Positions 16,700 to 25,116 of a DNA stretch of 64,000 bases are shown piece after piece. Made by a program: the position numbers and the translations under genes. The notes under the pieces were generated by a model that saw nothing but the letters and a program-made list of their open reading frames with translations, did no database searches and was not told the DNA's origin. Source of the DNA: Methylomonas sp. UP202 (lineage in GTDB: Bacteria; Pseudomonadota; Gammaproteobacteria; Methylococcales; Methylomonadaceae); assembly GCF_029910655.1 (NCBI RefSeq), contig NZ_CP123897.1:2531547-2595546 (forward strand), read 5' to 3'. Within the stretch, counting starts at the first letter, position 1. Each line of letters starts with the position of its first letter.

Positions 16700-18142
16700 A
16701 TGAACGAACTAAACAAGTTTTTGCTTGGCTTATTAGCAGCTGCCGGACTAATGTTATTTTCAACCAACGTGCTTGCTGAAACTTTTTCTCAAGCCCTGGA
16801 TTTGAGCGGACATTGGGTCGGATACCTCTGTGTAGGCCTGTTTGCGATCGCGTACCTCTTTGTGGTCCTTGAAGAAGTATTGGAATTACGAAAATCCAAG
16901 CCGATGATGTTGGCGGCGGCGCTGATATGGGTGGCGATTGCCCTGGTTTATAAGAACCAAGGCTTATCGTCGGTCGCCGAGACGGCGATTCGGCACGATG
17001 TTTTGGACTACGGCGAGTTATTACTATTCCTGATTGTTTCCATCGCTTACATCAATGCGATGGAAGAGAGACGCGTCTTCGACAGCCTGCGGGCTTGGTT
17101 GGTTAATCGGGGTTCGAGTTATCGTCAGTTGTTTTGGGTTACAGGGGGCTTGGCTTTTTTCATTTCCTCGGTGTCCAATAACATGACTACCGCGATGTTG
17201 ATGTGCGCGGTGGTCATGGCGGTAGGCAAGGACAACCCCAAATTCGTCGGCGTATCCTGTGTCAATACCGTGGTGGCTGCCAATGCAGGTGGGGCGTTTT
17301 GCCCGTTCGGCGACATCACCACCTTGATGGTCTGGCAAAAGGGCATCATCGAATTCTGGACCTTCTTCAAATTGTTTGTGCCCTCGGTGGTTAACTTCCT
17401 GATCCCCGCCGCGATCATGCATTTCGCGATTCCCAAAACCCAACCAGCGCCTATTCATGCCAAGGTCATGACTCGCCGTGGCGCTAAACGTATCGTAGTG
17501 TTATTTCTGCTCACCGTACTCACGGCGGTGACTTTCCAAAACAGCCTGCAACTGCCGGCGGCGGTCGGCATGATGGCCGGTCTGACTTATCTGCAATTGT
17601 TCGGCTATTTCCTGCACGTCACCCATCGCGACGAGCCGGAACTAGGGCTCGATCCAATGTCCGGCGAGGAAGTCAAGGGTAGCGCCGATGCAGATAGTTT
17701 GCGCTTTGACGTCTTTCATCATCTGGCGCGCATGGAATGGGATACCTTGCTGTTTTTCTATGGTGTCGTGCTGTGTGTGGGCGGTATGAACTTCCTCGGC
17801 TACCTACACCATTTGTCCGGTTTTCTCTATGGTGAACTGGGTGCTACCCCAGCCAACATACTGGTTGGCGTTATTTCCGCGCTGATCGACAATATCCCGG
17901 TTATGTTTGCCATTCTGGCCATGCATCCCGAAATGTCGGAAGGCCAATGGTTGTTGGTAACGCTGACCGCCGGTGTTGGTGGCAGTCTGCTCTCGGTTGG
18001 CTCTGCCGCGGGCGTGGCCTTGATGGGCCAAGCCAAGGGCGCGTACACATTCCTAACTCATCTGAAATGGGCGCCGGTGATTGCGCTAGGTTATTTTGGC
18101 GGTATCGGTGCGCACTTTTTAATGAATGCCGAGCTGTTTTGA
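16700..18142 (+). CDS. nhaD: NhaD-type Na+/H+ antiporter
   Basis: A 480-residue inner-membrane protein of the NhaD branch of the ion transporter superfamily, exchanging Na+ (or Li+) for H+. A cleavable signal-like N-terminus ends near NVLAETFS. Family motifs are visible: FISSVSNNMTTAMLMCAVV, NAGGAFCPFGDITTLMVWQ, and the mirrored half with ISALIDNIPVMFAILAMHPE and GVGGSLLSVGSAAGVALMG. The ATG at 16700 is chosen over 16688 because GGAAG lies 5 bases before it. It follows marR and a small hairpin, so co-regulation by that protein is likely. It fits sodium tolerance of the cell together with the neighbouring osmolyte genes. Confidence 0.92.
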   Translation: MNELNKFLLGLLAAAGLMLFSTNVLAETFSQALDLSGHWVGYLCVGLFAIAYLFVVLEEVLELRKSKPMMLAAALIWVAIALVYKNQGLSSVAETAIRHDVLDYGELLLFLIVSIAYINAMEERRVFDSLRAWLVNRGSSYRQLFWVTGGLAFFISSVSNNMTTAMLMCAVVMAVGKDNPKFVGVSCVNTVVAANAGGAFCPFGDITTLMVWQKGIIEFWTFFKLFVPSVVNFLIPAAIMHFAIPKTQPAPIHAKVMTRRGAKRIVVLFLLTVLTAVTFQNSLQLPAAVGMMAGLTYLQLFGYFLHVTHRDEPELGLDPMSGEEVKGSADADSLRFDVFHHLARMEWDTLLFFYGVVLCVGGMNFLGYLHHLSGFLYGELGATPANILVGVISALIDNIPVMFAILAMHPEMSEGQWLLVTLTAGVGGSLLSVGSAAGVALMGQAKGAYTFLTHLKWAPVIALGYFGGIGAHFLMNAELF

Positions 18143-18635
18143 TCGCATAGAGTGCTTTAACTAGTCGCAACATCATTAGGCAATAAAAGTGAAATAAACT
18201 GTTCGAAAATTTTTGGATTATTTCTTGGTGGGGGTGCGAAGTCTGGCGATCGTTCAAATCGTCTTTTCCATTGAGCGTGAGTTTCCCAAGCTGTTCTCGG
18301 AAACGACGACTTCTCCTGCCCGGTTGCGAAGATCGGCGGACGCGGAAGAGAGCGCCGCTTCGGCTCCCTCCGAAATGGCGGTAAAGCCCCGAGATCGGCA
18401 ACATTCGCGCAAGGCGTTTCTGATTCGACTTGCGAAAGCGAGGGTCGATTCTCCCGAGCGATTAAGCTTTTTCAGATATCACGCAGTTGCCGGCTTTCCA
18501 GGCCGTATTCGGCTCGATCCATTCGGCGCTGCGTGCCGGGTTGGTCTAAACCTTCCCGCTGGTATAAAATCACGTCCTTTGCCGATTCGGTCGTTATGAT
18601 CGGTTTTGGTGCTTCATCGAGAATTCCCCCGTTTA
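18143..18635. other. 493-base gap without a recognisable gene
   Basis: An open plus-strand frame at 18213-18599 has no family resemblance, no ribosome-binding site and an arginine-rich composition typical of chance frames in GC-rich DNA. No terminator with a T-run is visible after nhaD. The pabB promoter must lie here, but I could not pick a convincing one. Confidence 0.4.
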
Positions 18636-20009
18636 ATGCCCCCAATTCAGCCCGTTAAAATACGCCTGCCGTATGTTTCGGATAGTGCAGCGCTATTTGC
18701 GCCATGGGCCGACCGGCCCTGGGCGATTTTTCTGGATAGCGGCCGGCCCGCCGATTCGCAAGGTCGCTTCGATATCCTCGCCGCCGAGCCGGAAGCCACC
18801 CTGCAGACGTTCGGAGAACTTACCCGGATCAGCCGTGGCGGCGAAATTCGCTACAGTGCCGACGATCCATTCGATCTGTTGAAGGTGGAGCTGGGTGAGC
18901 ATCAGCCTGGAATCGAGGGCTTGCCATTCTGCGGCGGGGCTATCGGGTATTTAGGTTACGATCTGGCCCGTCGTATCGAGCGCTTGCCGGCCGCGGCCCG
19001 AGATTGCGAAAACCTGCCGGAATTGGCGGTTGGGATTTATCGGTGGGCTGTCGTCGTCGACCATGAATCGCAAGCCAGTTGGTTGACCGGATACGGTTTG
19101 AGCGATGCGGAAATTCTTGACTTGACGGTTCGGTTCAGCCGGATGCCGGAACCGGAACCGGAGACCGGCTTTGAAATCTTAAGTGAGCCACGCTCCAATA
19201 TGACCGCGTCTGACTATGCTCAGGCCCTCGCGAAAATCAAACACTACCTGAAGGAAGGCGATTGCTACCAAATCAATCTGGCGCAACGTTTCGAGAGCAA
19301 GTGCCGAGGTCGGCCTTGGACCGCTTATCGGGCCTTGCGGCAAATCAATCCGGCACCGTTTAGCGCGTATTTAAATACGCCGGACGCGCAAGTGCTTAGT
19401 TCTTCTCCCGAGCGTTTCTTGCGGGTCAACGGCGGCGGCGTCGAAACCAAGCCGATCAAAGGGACCCGGCCGCGCGGCCACGATGCCGATGAAGATCGGG
19501 CTCGGATGGCCGAGTTGCTCAATAGTCCGAAAGACCGCGCCGAGAATGTGATGATTGTCGATCTGTTGCGCAACGACTTGGGCAAAAGCTGCCAAAAAGG
19601 TTCGGTCAGCGTGCCGACGTTGTTCGAGATCGAGAGCTATGCCACCGTGCATCATTTGGTCAGTACCGTGACCGGCCGGTTGGCCGAAGATCAGCAGGCG
19701 ATCGATCTGTTGCGGAGTTGCTTTCCCGGCGGATCGATTACCGGCGCGCCCAAGGTGCGTGCTATGGAAATCATTGAAGAGCTGGAGCCGCATCGGCGTG
19801 GCGTGTATTGCGGCGCGATCGGTTATATCGGTTTTAACGGCGACATGGATACCAATATCGCGATTCGCACGCTGGTCCACAATCGCGACACGATACGCTT
19901 CTGGGCGGGCGGCGGCATTGTTAACGACTCGCGCATGGAAGAAGAATATCAGGAGTGCTTCGATAAGGCGGCGGCCTTGCTAAAAGTGTTGGAGAAATTT
20001 CGGCGATGA
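18636..20009 (+). CDS. pabB: aminodeoxychorismate synthase component I
   Basis: A 457-residue chorismate-binding enzyme that makes 4-amino-4-deoxychorismate for p-aminobenzoate. The C-terminal catalytic part shows EGDCYQINLAQRFE, SSSPERFLRV, KPIKGTRPRG (the lysine that separates this enzyme from anthranilate synthase), RAENVMIVDLLRNDLG, and CFPGGSITGAPKVRAMEIIE. The N-terminal 150 residues form the usual small domain. The ATG at 18636 is preferred to a TTG at 18606. It overlaps the next gene by 4 bases. In methylotrophs p-aminobenzoate feeds both folate and tetrahydromethanopterin, and the kinase that follows suggests the C1-cofactor role. Confidence 0.92.
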   Translation: MPPIQPVKIRLPYVSDSAALFAPWADRPWAIFLDSGRPADSQGRFDILAAEPEATLQTFGELTRISRGGEIRYSADDPFDLLKVELGEHQPGIEGLPFCGGAIGYLGYDLARRIERLPAAARDCENLPELAVGIYRWAVVVDHESQASWLTGYGLSDAEILDLTVRFSRMPEPEPETGFEILSEPRSNMTASDYAQALAKIKHYLKEGDCYQINLAQRFESKCRGRPWTAYRALRQINPAPFSAYLNTPDAQVLSSSPERFLRVNGGGVETKPIKGTRPRGHDADEDRARMAELLNSPKDRAENVMIVDLLRNDLGKSCQKGSVSVPTLFEIESYATVHHLVSTVTGRLAEDQQAIDLLRSCFPGGSITGAPKVRAMEIIEELEPHRRGVYCGAIGYIGFNGDMDTNIAIRTLVHNRDTIRFWAGGGIVNDSRMEEEYQECFDKAAALLKVLEKFRR

Positions 20010-20566
20010 CACGGGTCGTCAAGCTGGGCGGCAGTTTGCTGAGCGCCGGCGCATTGCCGGCTTGCTTGGATGCGCTCGGCGAATGGTGCGAATTGCTGGT
20101 CATCGTACCGGGCGGCGGCGAGTTTGCCGATCAAGTGCGCCGGTCCCAAGCAATCTGGAACTTCGACGATGTTACCGCGCATCGCATGGCACTCTTGGCG
20201 ATGCGGCAAATGGGTTGGTTGATGCACGCTCGCCGTCCGCAATTTCAGCCCGCCGATTCGGTCGCGGCCCTCGCGGAAGTTTTGTCCGCAAAACGGTCGG
20301 CCATCTGGATGCCTGATCACGCCGAGTTGGATGCCGCCGGCGTCGAAGCCAGTTGGGAAGTGACCTCGGACAGTTTGGCCGCTTGGTTGGCCGGCCGCGT
20401 GGGCGCCGACGAATTGATCTTGGTCAAGTCGGCCGAAGTCGCCGACGACACGGACATCGGCCGATTGATCGGCCAGGGTATAGTGGATTCGGCGTTCGGC
20501 CGCTACAGTCGCGACGCCGGGTATCGAATCCGCGTCATTCACCAAGCGTCATTTATCAACGCATGA
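20006..20566 (+). CDS. amino-acid-kinase-family protein, MfnE-like (methanofuran pathway candidate)
   Basis: A 186-residue protein with the amino acid kinase fold: VVKLGGSLL at the start, VIVPGGGEFADQVR at about 32-45, and SWEVTSDSLAAWLAGRVGADELILVK at about 112-137. Its short length and lack of a regulatory domain match the small kinases that phosphorylate 5-(aminomethyl)-3-furanmethanol phosphate in methanofuran synthesis (MfnE) and their methylotroph relatives, rather than aspartate or uridylate kinases. It overlaps pabB and the next gene by 4 bases each, so three genes are translated together. The substrate is inferred from family and context. Confidence 0.7.
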   Translation: MTRVVKLGGSLLSAGALPACLDALGEWCELLVIVPGGGEFADQVRRSQAIWNFDDVTAHRMALLAMRQMGWLMHARRPQFQPADSVAALAEVLSAKRSAIWMPDHAELDAAGVEASWEVTSDSLAAWLAGRVGADELILVKSAEVADDTDIGRLIGQGIVDSAFGRYSRDAGYRIRVIHQASFINA

Positions 20567-21231
20567 TTCATTTCATCCGATCTCTACTGAACAAGCGCTT
20601 GCGCAAGGCCTATTACCAAAGCAGGGAATCGCTGTTGGGTCATCAAAAGCGCGATATCGTCGTGACCCAAGTCGAACAGGCGTGCGTGGGCTTAAAAGAG
20701 AGCCGCGATCAATTTGTCGATGCTCTGGACAAATTCAAAAGCATCGTCAATCTGCCGGAACATTCGCTGGAACAGCGCTACCAGCAACTCAAACGCCGTT
20801 ACGATTTGTGTCGGAGCAAGGCCGACCAAGTCAGTCAGCGAATTCAAGCGGTGGAGGAAATCAGCGAAGCCTTGTTCGCGGAATGGGAGTCGGAATTGCT
20901 GCTATATAGCAATCGGGTTTTGCGTTCCCGCAGTCAGCAGCAATTGAAAAAATCCCGGCAGCAATATGCGCGGCTGCTGAAATCGCTACAAAATGCGGAA
21001 AGCCGGATGCAACCGGTGTTGGCGGCGTTTCAGGATCAAGTGTTGTTCCTGAAACACAATCTGAATGCCCATGCCATTGCCGCGCTGCGTCACGAGTTTG
21101 TCGAAATGGGTCTGGATATTTCCCGGTTGATCGACGTGATGGAAAAGACGATAGGCGAGGCCAGCCAGTTCGTTGCGGTGCTCGTCGAGCAAAAACAACT
21201 GCCGGCGCCGGCCTCGATATCCAAACGATAA
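20563..21231 (+). CDS. DUF2959-like coiled-coil protein
   Basis: A 222-residue, almost wholly helical protein without a clear signal peptide. The region LRKAYYQSRESLLGHQKRDIV followed by repeated heptad-rich segments (ESRDQFVDALDKFKSIV) matches the pattern of the DUF2959 family, whose function is unknown. The ATG overlaps the stop of the kinase gene (ATGA), so it is coupled to pabB and the kinase. Its stop touches the stop of the convergent lipoprotein gene with no bases between. A part in C1-cofactor synthesis is possible by context alone. Confidence 0.7.
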   Translation: MIHFIRSLLNKRLRKAYYQSRESLLGHQKRDIVVTQVEQACVGLKESRDQFVDALDKFKSIVNLPEHSLEQRYQQLKRRYDLCRSKADQVSQRIQAVEEISEALFAEWESELLLYSNRVLRSRSQQQLKKSRQQYARLLKSLQNAESRMQPVLAAFQDQVLFLKHNLNAHAIAALRHEFVEMGLDISRLIDVMEKTIGEASQFVAVLVEQKQLPAPASISKR

Positions 21232-21666
21232 TTACATCGAGTGCATTTTGTAATCCACGCGGTGAGGGTACTGCTTATCACGCGGATCGGGGGCTTTTTT
21301 CCGGTTTTGATCGATACGTTCTTGCGAATATTGGGCAATCATCTGATCCCAGTTGGCGTATTCTTCGTAATCCTTGCTGCCGGCTGCCTTGCGTTTGGCA
21401 AATAGCTCCTTACCCTTTTCGATCAACTGCTCCGGCGTTTTGCCGTCGATCTCGTTCAAAAACTCGCCGTTATCGCGGATTTCGTCGCGCAAGGTCCAAA
21501 AAGACACTTCGAATTCGATGCGTTGGTCGAGCGGCAGTTTTTCCTTGATATGGCTGATCGAACGGTTGACGGTTTTCATGCTGCTACCGTTGATCTGGTT
21601 GCTTTTGTTGCAACCGCTCGCCACGGCGCCCAGCAATAAAACGAAAAGAATCGACGCGATTTTCAT
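21232..21666 (-). CDS. small lipoprotein of unknown function
   Basis: A 144-residue lipoprotein starting MKIASILFVLLLGAVASGC, with Cys19 in a good lipobox. The mature part is charged and helical: HIKEKLPLDQRIEFEVSFWTLRDEI then KTPEQLIEKGKELFAKRKAAG. I do not assign a family with certainty, although similar small proteobacterial lipoproteins exist. The start at 21666 is preferred to 21681 because it begins the signal peptide and has a G-run about 9 bases upstream. It is convergent with the DUF2959-like gene and divergent from the GTPase pair. Confidence 0.75.
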   Translation of the reverse strand: MKIASILFVLLLGAVASGCNKSNQINGSSMKTVNRSISHIKEKLPLDQRIEFEVSFWTLRDEIRDNGEFLNEIDGKTPEQLIEKGKELFAKRKAAGSKDYEEYANWDQMIAQYSQERIDQNRKKAPDPRDKQYPHRVDYKMHSM

Positions 21667-21777
21667 GATGTAGCCCCCCAACGGCTAAATGAACAAACCC
21701 GGATTTTGTATTTATAATGGTTCCGGTTACCCAACAAACTTATTTACTCGGAAATTTTAACGGCACAAGCTTACCAC

Positions 21778-23514
21778 ATGCTGGAATTTATCCAACACCT
21801 CAAACAGCGCTATCAGATCGTGCTAGGTCGGATGGATAAACGAAGTCCTCGTTATCTGGATTACCAGCAACGCGCCGACCAGCTGCTGTTCGCCGAGGCT
21901 TTTATCCGGAAGGGACGCCTGATTGCGGAGCATCCGGATTTGCCGATGCAGATCGCGGTGATCGGGCCGACCCAGTCCGGTAAAAGCTCCACCGTGAACT
22001 TGTTGCTGAACAGTCATCAAGCCGGCGTCAGCCCTTTAGCGGGTTACACCGTGCAGGCCCAGGGCTTCTGTCATGCGGTGTCCGCCGAGGCCATGCCGGG
22101 TTTGCAAACCTACTTCGGTCGTTTCGAGCGGGTGGCGGTCGGCGAATTGGCGCCGGGCCGCTTGGATTGTTACGCGATCGGCACCAGTCCGTTACGTTCG
22201 CCGTTATTACCGCCCTGTGTATGCTGGGACACGCCCGACTTCGACTCCATCGATGCCGCCGACTACCGCGAGGGGCTGGTGCGAGCCATCGCACTGGCGG
22301 ACGCGGTGATTTTGTTGGTCAGCAAGGAAAAATACGCGGATCAGTCGGTCTGGGACATCATGAGCATTTTGGAGTCGCTGCGGCAGCCGACTTTGATCGT
22401 CGTCAACAAGTTGGGCGAAGGTCAGGAAGCCGTCATTATCGACTCGCTGGCCGAAAAATGGCGCGCCGCGCGCCGCGACCCGGTACCGAATGTCGTGCCA
22501 CTGCATTTTCGAAGATTGCCGGACCAGCCGAGTTGGCCGAAAGCTGCGGAGCAGGCGGTATTGGAACTGGTTAAATCGGTCTCGCGCCGTAAATACAATC
22601 AATACCAACAACAGCTTTTGACGCGTTTCTGGCCGCACTGGCTGGAGCCGGTGTATGCCGAGCATCAATCGCAACGTCACTGGCGGACGTTGGTCGATCA
22701 GTGTCTGGCGCGGGCACTCAAGGACTATCAACGCGATTATCTGAACCATCCGCATCATTACGAAACCTTTCAACAGGCCGTATTGAACCTGTTGACCTTG
22801 CTGGAAATCCCCGGTTTGGCGGGATTGTTGGCCAAAACCCGCCGGGCGATGACTTGGCCGATGCGTAAATTGTTCGGTTCAAAATCCGCTGCCGTCAGCG
22901 CCAGCCAGGAGATCGCTGTGTTAACGCAGATCGGCGATCACGTGATGATCCAATTGGCGGACCGCCTGCTGGAAATCGCCGAAACCGAAGCGGACGATGC
23001 CCGCTGGTGGAAGGAAACCAGCGGCGCGTTGCGGCAACAGCGCGGCGACATTTCCAGCGCTTATCAACGGGCGGTGCTGAATTACCACGGCAATTTTCAG
23101 CAAGACGTCGAAGCCGCCGCCCAGCGCCTGTATCGCAAATTGCAAGAACAGCCGCTGATTCTCAACAGTTTGCGCGCCACGCGGGCGACCACCGACGCCG
23201 GTGCGGTGCTATTGACTATCCAGGCCGGCGGCATTGGTCTGCATGATTTGGTGCTGATGCCGTTGATGCTGACCGCGACCTCGCTGCTGGCGGAAAGTAC
23301 GCTGGGCGGTTATATGGCGCGCGTCGAGGCGGATTTAAAGCAACATCAACTCCATACCGTCAACGCCGCGCTGTTCGAGCACTGTTTGCAACGGCGTCTT
23401 TATGCGCTGCCTGGGCAAATTGCCAGCAACAGTCGGTTCGATATCGACGAAACCGAATGTCGGCAAGCCGAACAAGCCTTGCAAGATAAAAAGCATGGAT
23501 TACGAATACTCTGA
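21778..23514 (+). CDS. membrane-associated P-loop GTPase, first of a tandem pair
   Basis: A 578-residue protein with a GTPase domain in the N-terminal 260 residues: QIAVIGPTQSGKSSTVNLLL (P-loop), CWDTPDFDSID (G3, DTPD where DTPG is usual) and LIVVNKLGEG (G4, NKLG in place of NKxD). A long helical region follows, with a hydrophobic hairpin near residues 490-530 (VLLTIQAGGIGLHDLVLMPLMLTATSLLA) and a helical tail. This layout resembles dynamin-like and IRG-like GTPases that act on membranes. The next gene encodes a second GTPase and overlaps by 20 bases. I cannot name a function. Confidence 0.75.
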   Translation: MLEFIQHLKQRYQIVLGRMDKRSPRYLDYQQRADQLLFAEAFIRKGRLIAEHPDLPMQIAVIGPTQSGKSSTVNLLLNSHQAGVSPLAGYTVQAQGFCHAVSAEAMPGLQTYFGRFERVAVGELAPGRLDCYAIGTSPLRSPLLPPCVCWDTPDFDSIDAADYREGLVRAIALADAVILLVSKEKYADQSVWDIMSILESLRQPTLIVVNKLGEGQEAVIIDSLAEKWRAARRDPVPNVVPLHFRRLPDQPSWPKAAEQAVLELVKSVSRRKYNQYQQQLLTRFWPHWLEPVYAEHQSQRHWRTLVDQCLARALKDYQRDYLNHPHHYETFQQAVLNLLTLLEIPGLAGLLAKTRRAMTWPMRKLFGSKSAAVSASQEIAVLTQIGDHVMIQLADRLLEIAETEADDARWWKETSGALRQQRGDISSAYQRAVLNYHGNFQQDVEAAAQRLYRKLQEQPLILNSLRATRATTDAGAVLLTIQAGGIGLHDLVLMPLMLTATSLLAESTLGGYMARVEADLKQHQLHTVNAALFEHCLQRRLYALPGQIASNSRFDIDETECRQAEQALQDKKHGLRIL

Positions 23515-25084
23515 ATTACTTGGTCGCGCTCGCCGGTGGAGCGAAGCGGCCGTCGCGGCGCAGCGCCTGCCGCTCGAACAGGCGGACTGGTTGGCGCAAC
23601 TGGATAGCCCAATCGCGTCCAGCTTGTTCCCGCAAGCCCAAGGCGACGCAGGCCGGCCGATGATCGTTGCCTTCATGGGGGGGACCGGTGTCGGCAAAAG
23701 CAGTTTGCTGAATCGATTGGCGGGCCGGGCGATCGCCAAGGCCGGCATCGAAAGGCCGACCTCGCGCGAGGTCACGCTGTATCATCACCGCGGCCTGACA
23801 TTGAATGAACTGCCCGACGGGTTGCCGTTGGACCGGATTAAGATCGATCACCACGACGACGACGCGCGGCGCCATATTGCTTGGATAGACATGCCCGATT
23901 TCGACAGTGTCGAAGCCGCCAACCAAAAACTGGTGCTGAATTGGCTGCCGCATATCGATGTGCTGCTTTACGTAGTCAGTCCCGAGCGCTATCGCGACGG
24001 CAAGGCCTGGCGCCTGTTATTGGCCGAGAGCGCCAAGCATGCCTGGTTGTTCGTGATGAATCAGTGGGATCGCGGCCAAGCGGCGCAATACGAGGACTTG
24101 CGGCGCCAACTGGCGTTGGCGGGTTTTGCCGATCCCTTGCTGTTTCGCACTAGTTGCGTGCAACCGGACGGTGACGAATTTCCGGCGTTGCTGGTCAAAC
24201 TGGCGGAACTGGCGGGTGGTCATGCGATGCAGCAAATGCAGCGTCGCGGCGAACGCCAGCGAAAACAAGCGTTGTCGACGACCTTGCGTCGCTTGGAAAC
24301 GCTGTTGGCCGAACGCGATTACCCGGCTCTGCAACGGCAATTGGAAACGCGCTGGCAGCGCGCGGAAACCGACCTCTCTGCCGGACTGGCCTGGCCGCTG
24401 ACGCAACTGGCCAAGGCACGGGCCGAACCGGGCGGTCAAACCGCCGATATTAAGCTTTGGGACGATTGGGCGCAGACGCTGTTCGGCGATTTGTTGGACG
24501 ACGTGGCGCTGCAAGCGTCGCAAGGTGGCATTCCACCCCGGCCGTTGCGCGCGGCACTACAAGATTTGCGCGACACGGCAGGCGCCAAGGTGGTCGCGCA
24601 AACCGAACTGGCCGGCCGGATGGCGCTGCTGAATCCCGGCAGTCGCCCGCGGCGGATAGTTTTGCGGATCGCCACGGTCGCCGCGACCGCGTTACCGCTG
24701 GCGGCGATGGCCGCCGTGGGATACCAGGTCTACTTCGGTTACTACCGAGGCGCGACTGGTCTCGGCGCGTATTTAGGTAGCGACTTCGCGATACATAGCG
24801 GCTTGCTAATCGGTTTAAGCTGGTTGATCCCCTATTTTTTGCAGCGACAATTGCAACCATCGCTGCAAAAAGCCGCCCAACGCGGCCTACAAAAAGGCTT
24901 GCAACAAGCCTTGGCCGGCGTGTGGGCGGAAATCGCCGCCAGCTTGCGGCGCGAACAACAGGAAAATCAGCGGCTTTTGGAACAGCTTGGCGAAATCGCC
25001 CAGGATTGCGCACCGGGCGAGGAAGAACATATCGCCAAACAGAGCCTGCTGGGCAGGGCCTTGCCGGACCGCGAACCGGCGTGA
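23495..25084 (+). CDS. membrane-associated P-loop GTPase, second of a tandem pair
   Basis: A 529-residue protein with MIVAFMGGTGVGKSSLLNRLAG (P-loop), IDMPDFDSVEA (G3, the same DMPD/DTPD style as its neighbour) and WLFVMNQWDRG (G4, NQWD). After a helical middle there are two hydrophobic segments (IATVAATALPLAAMAAVGY and LLIGLSWLIPYFLQ) and an amphipathic helical tail. The start at 23495 (MDYEYSELLGRARRW) lies inside the last codons of the first GTPase, a 20-base overlap. The pair probably works as a heteromer at the inner membrane, as paired bacterial dynamin-like proteins do, but this is inference. Confidence 0.75.
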   Translation: MDYEYSELLGRARRWSEAAVAAQRLPLEQADWLAQLDSPIASSLFPQAQGDAGRPMIVAFMGGTGVGKSSLLNRLAGRAIAKAGIERPTSREVTLYHHRGLTLNELPDGLPLDRIKIDHHDDDARRHIAWIDMPDFDSVEAANQKLVLNWLPHIDVLLYVVSPERYRDGKAWRLLLAESAKHAWLFVMNQWDRGQAAQYEDLRRQLALAGFADPLLFRTSCVQPDGDEFPALLVKLAELAGGHAMQQMQRRGERQRKQALSTTLRRLETLLAERDYPALQRQLETRWQRAETDLSAGLAWPLTQLAKARAEPGGQTADIKLWDDWAQTLFGDLLDDVALQASQGGIPPRPLRAALQDLRDTAGAKVVAQTELAGRMALLNPGSRPRRIVLRIATVAATALPLAAMAAVGYQVYFGYYRGATGLGAYLGSDFAIHSGLLIGLSWLIPYFLQRQLQPSLQKAAQRGLQKGLQQALAGVWAEIAASLRREQQENQRLLEQLGEIAQDCAPGEEEHIAKQSLLGRALPDREPA

Positions 25085-25098
25085 TAGAACGCGGTTTC

Positions 25099-25116
25099 GA
25101 CGACTCAGGAGTCGTC
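25099..25116. other. 18-bp palindrome at the convergent gene ends
   Basis: GACGACTC at 25099-25106 and GAGTCGTC at 25109-25116 are exact reverse complements around AG. It spans the purK stop codon and lies 15 bases after the GTPase stop, so it can form a hairpin in both transcripts. No T-run follows on either strand, so a factor-independent terminator is not supported. Confidence 0.5.

Noticed and set aside
18213-18599. 128-codon plus-strand frame
   Set aside because: No family resemblance, composition of a chance frame, and opposing frames of similar length.
21778-25084. The GTPase pair as an antiphage system
   Set aside because: Dynamin-like proteins can act in defence, but the neighbours are cofactor, purine and cytochrome genes with no other defence gene, so there is no support.
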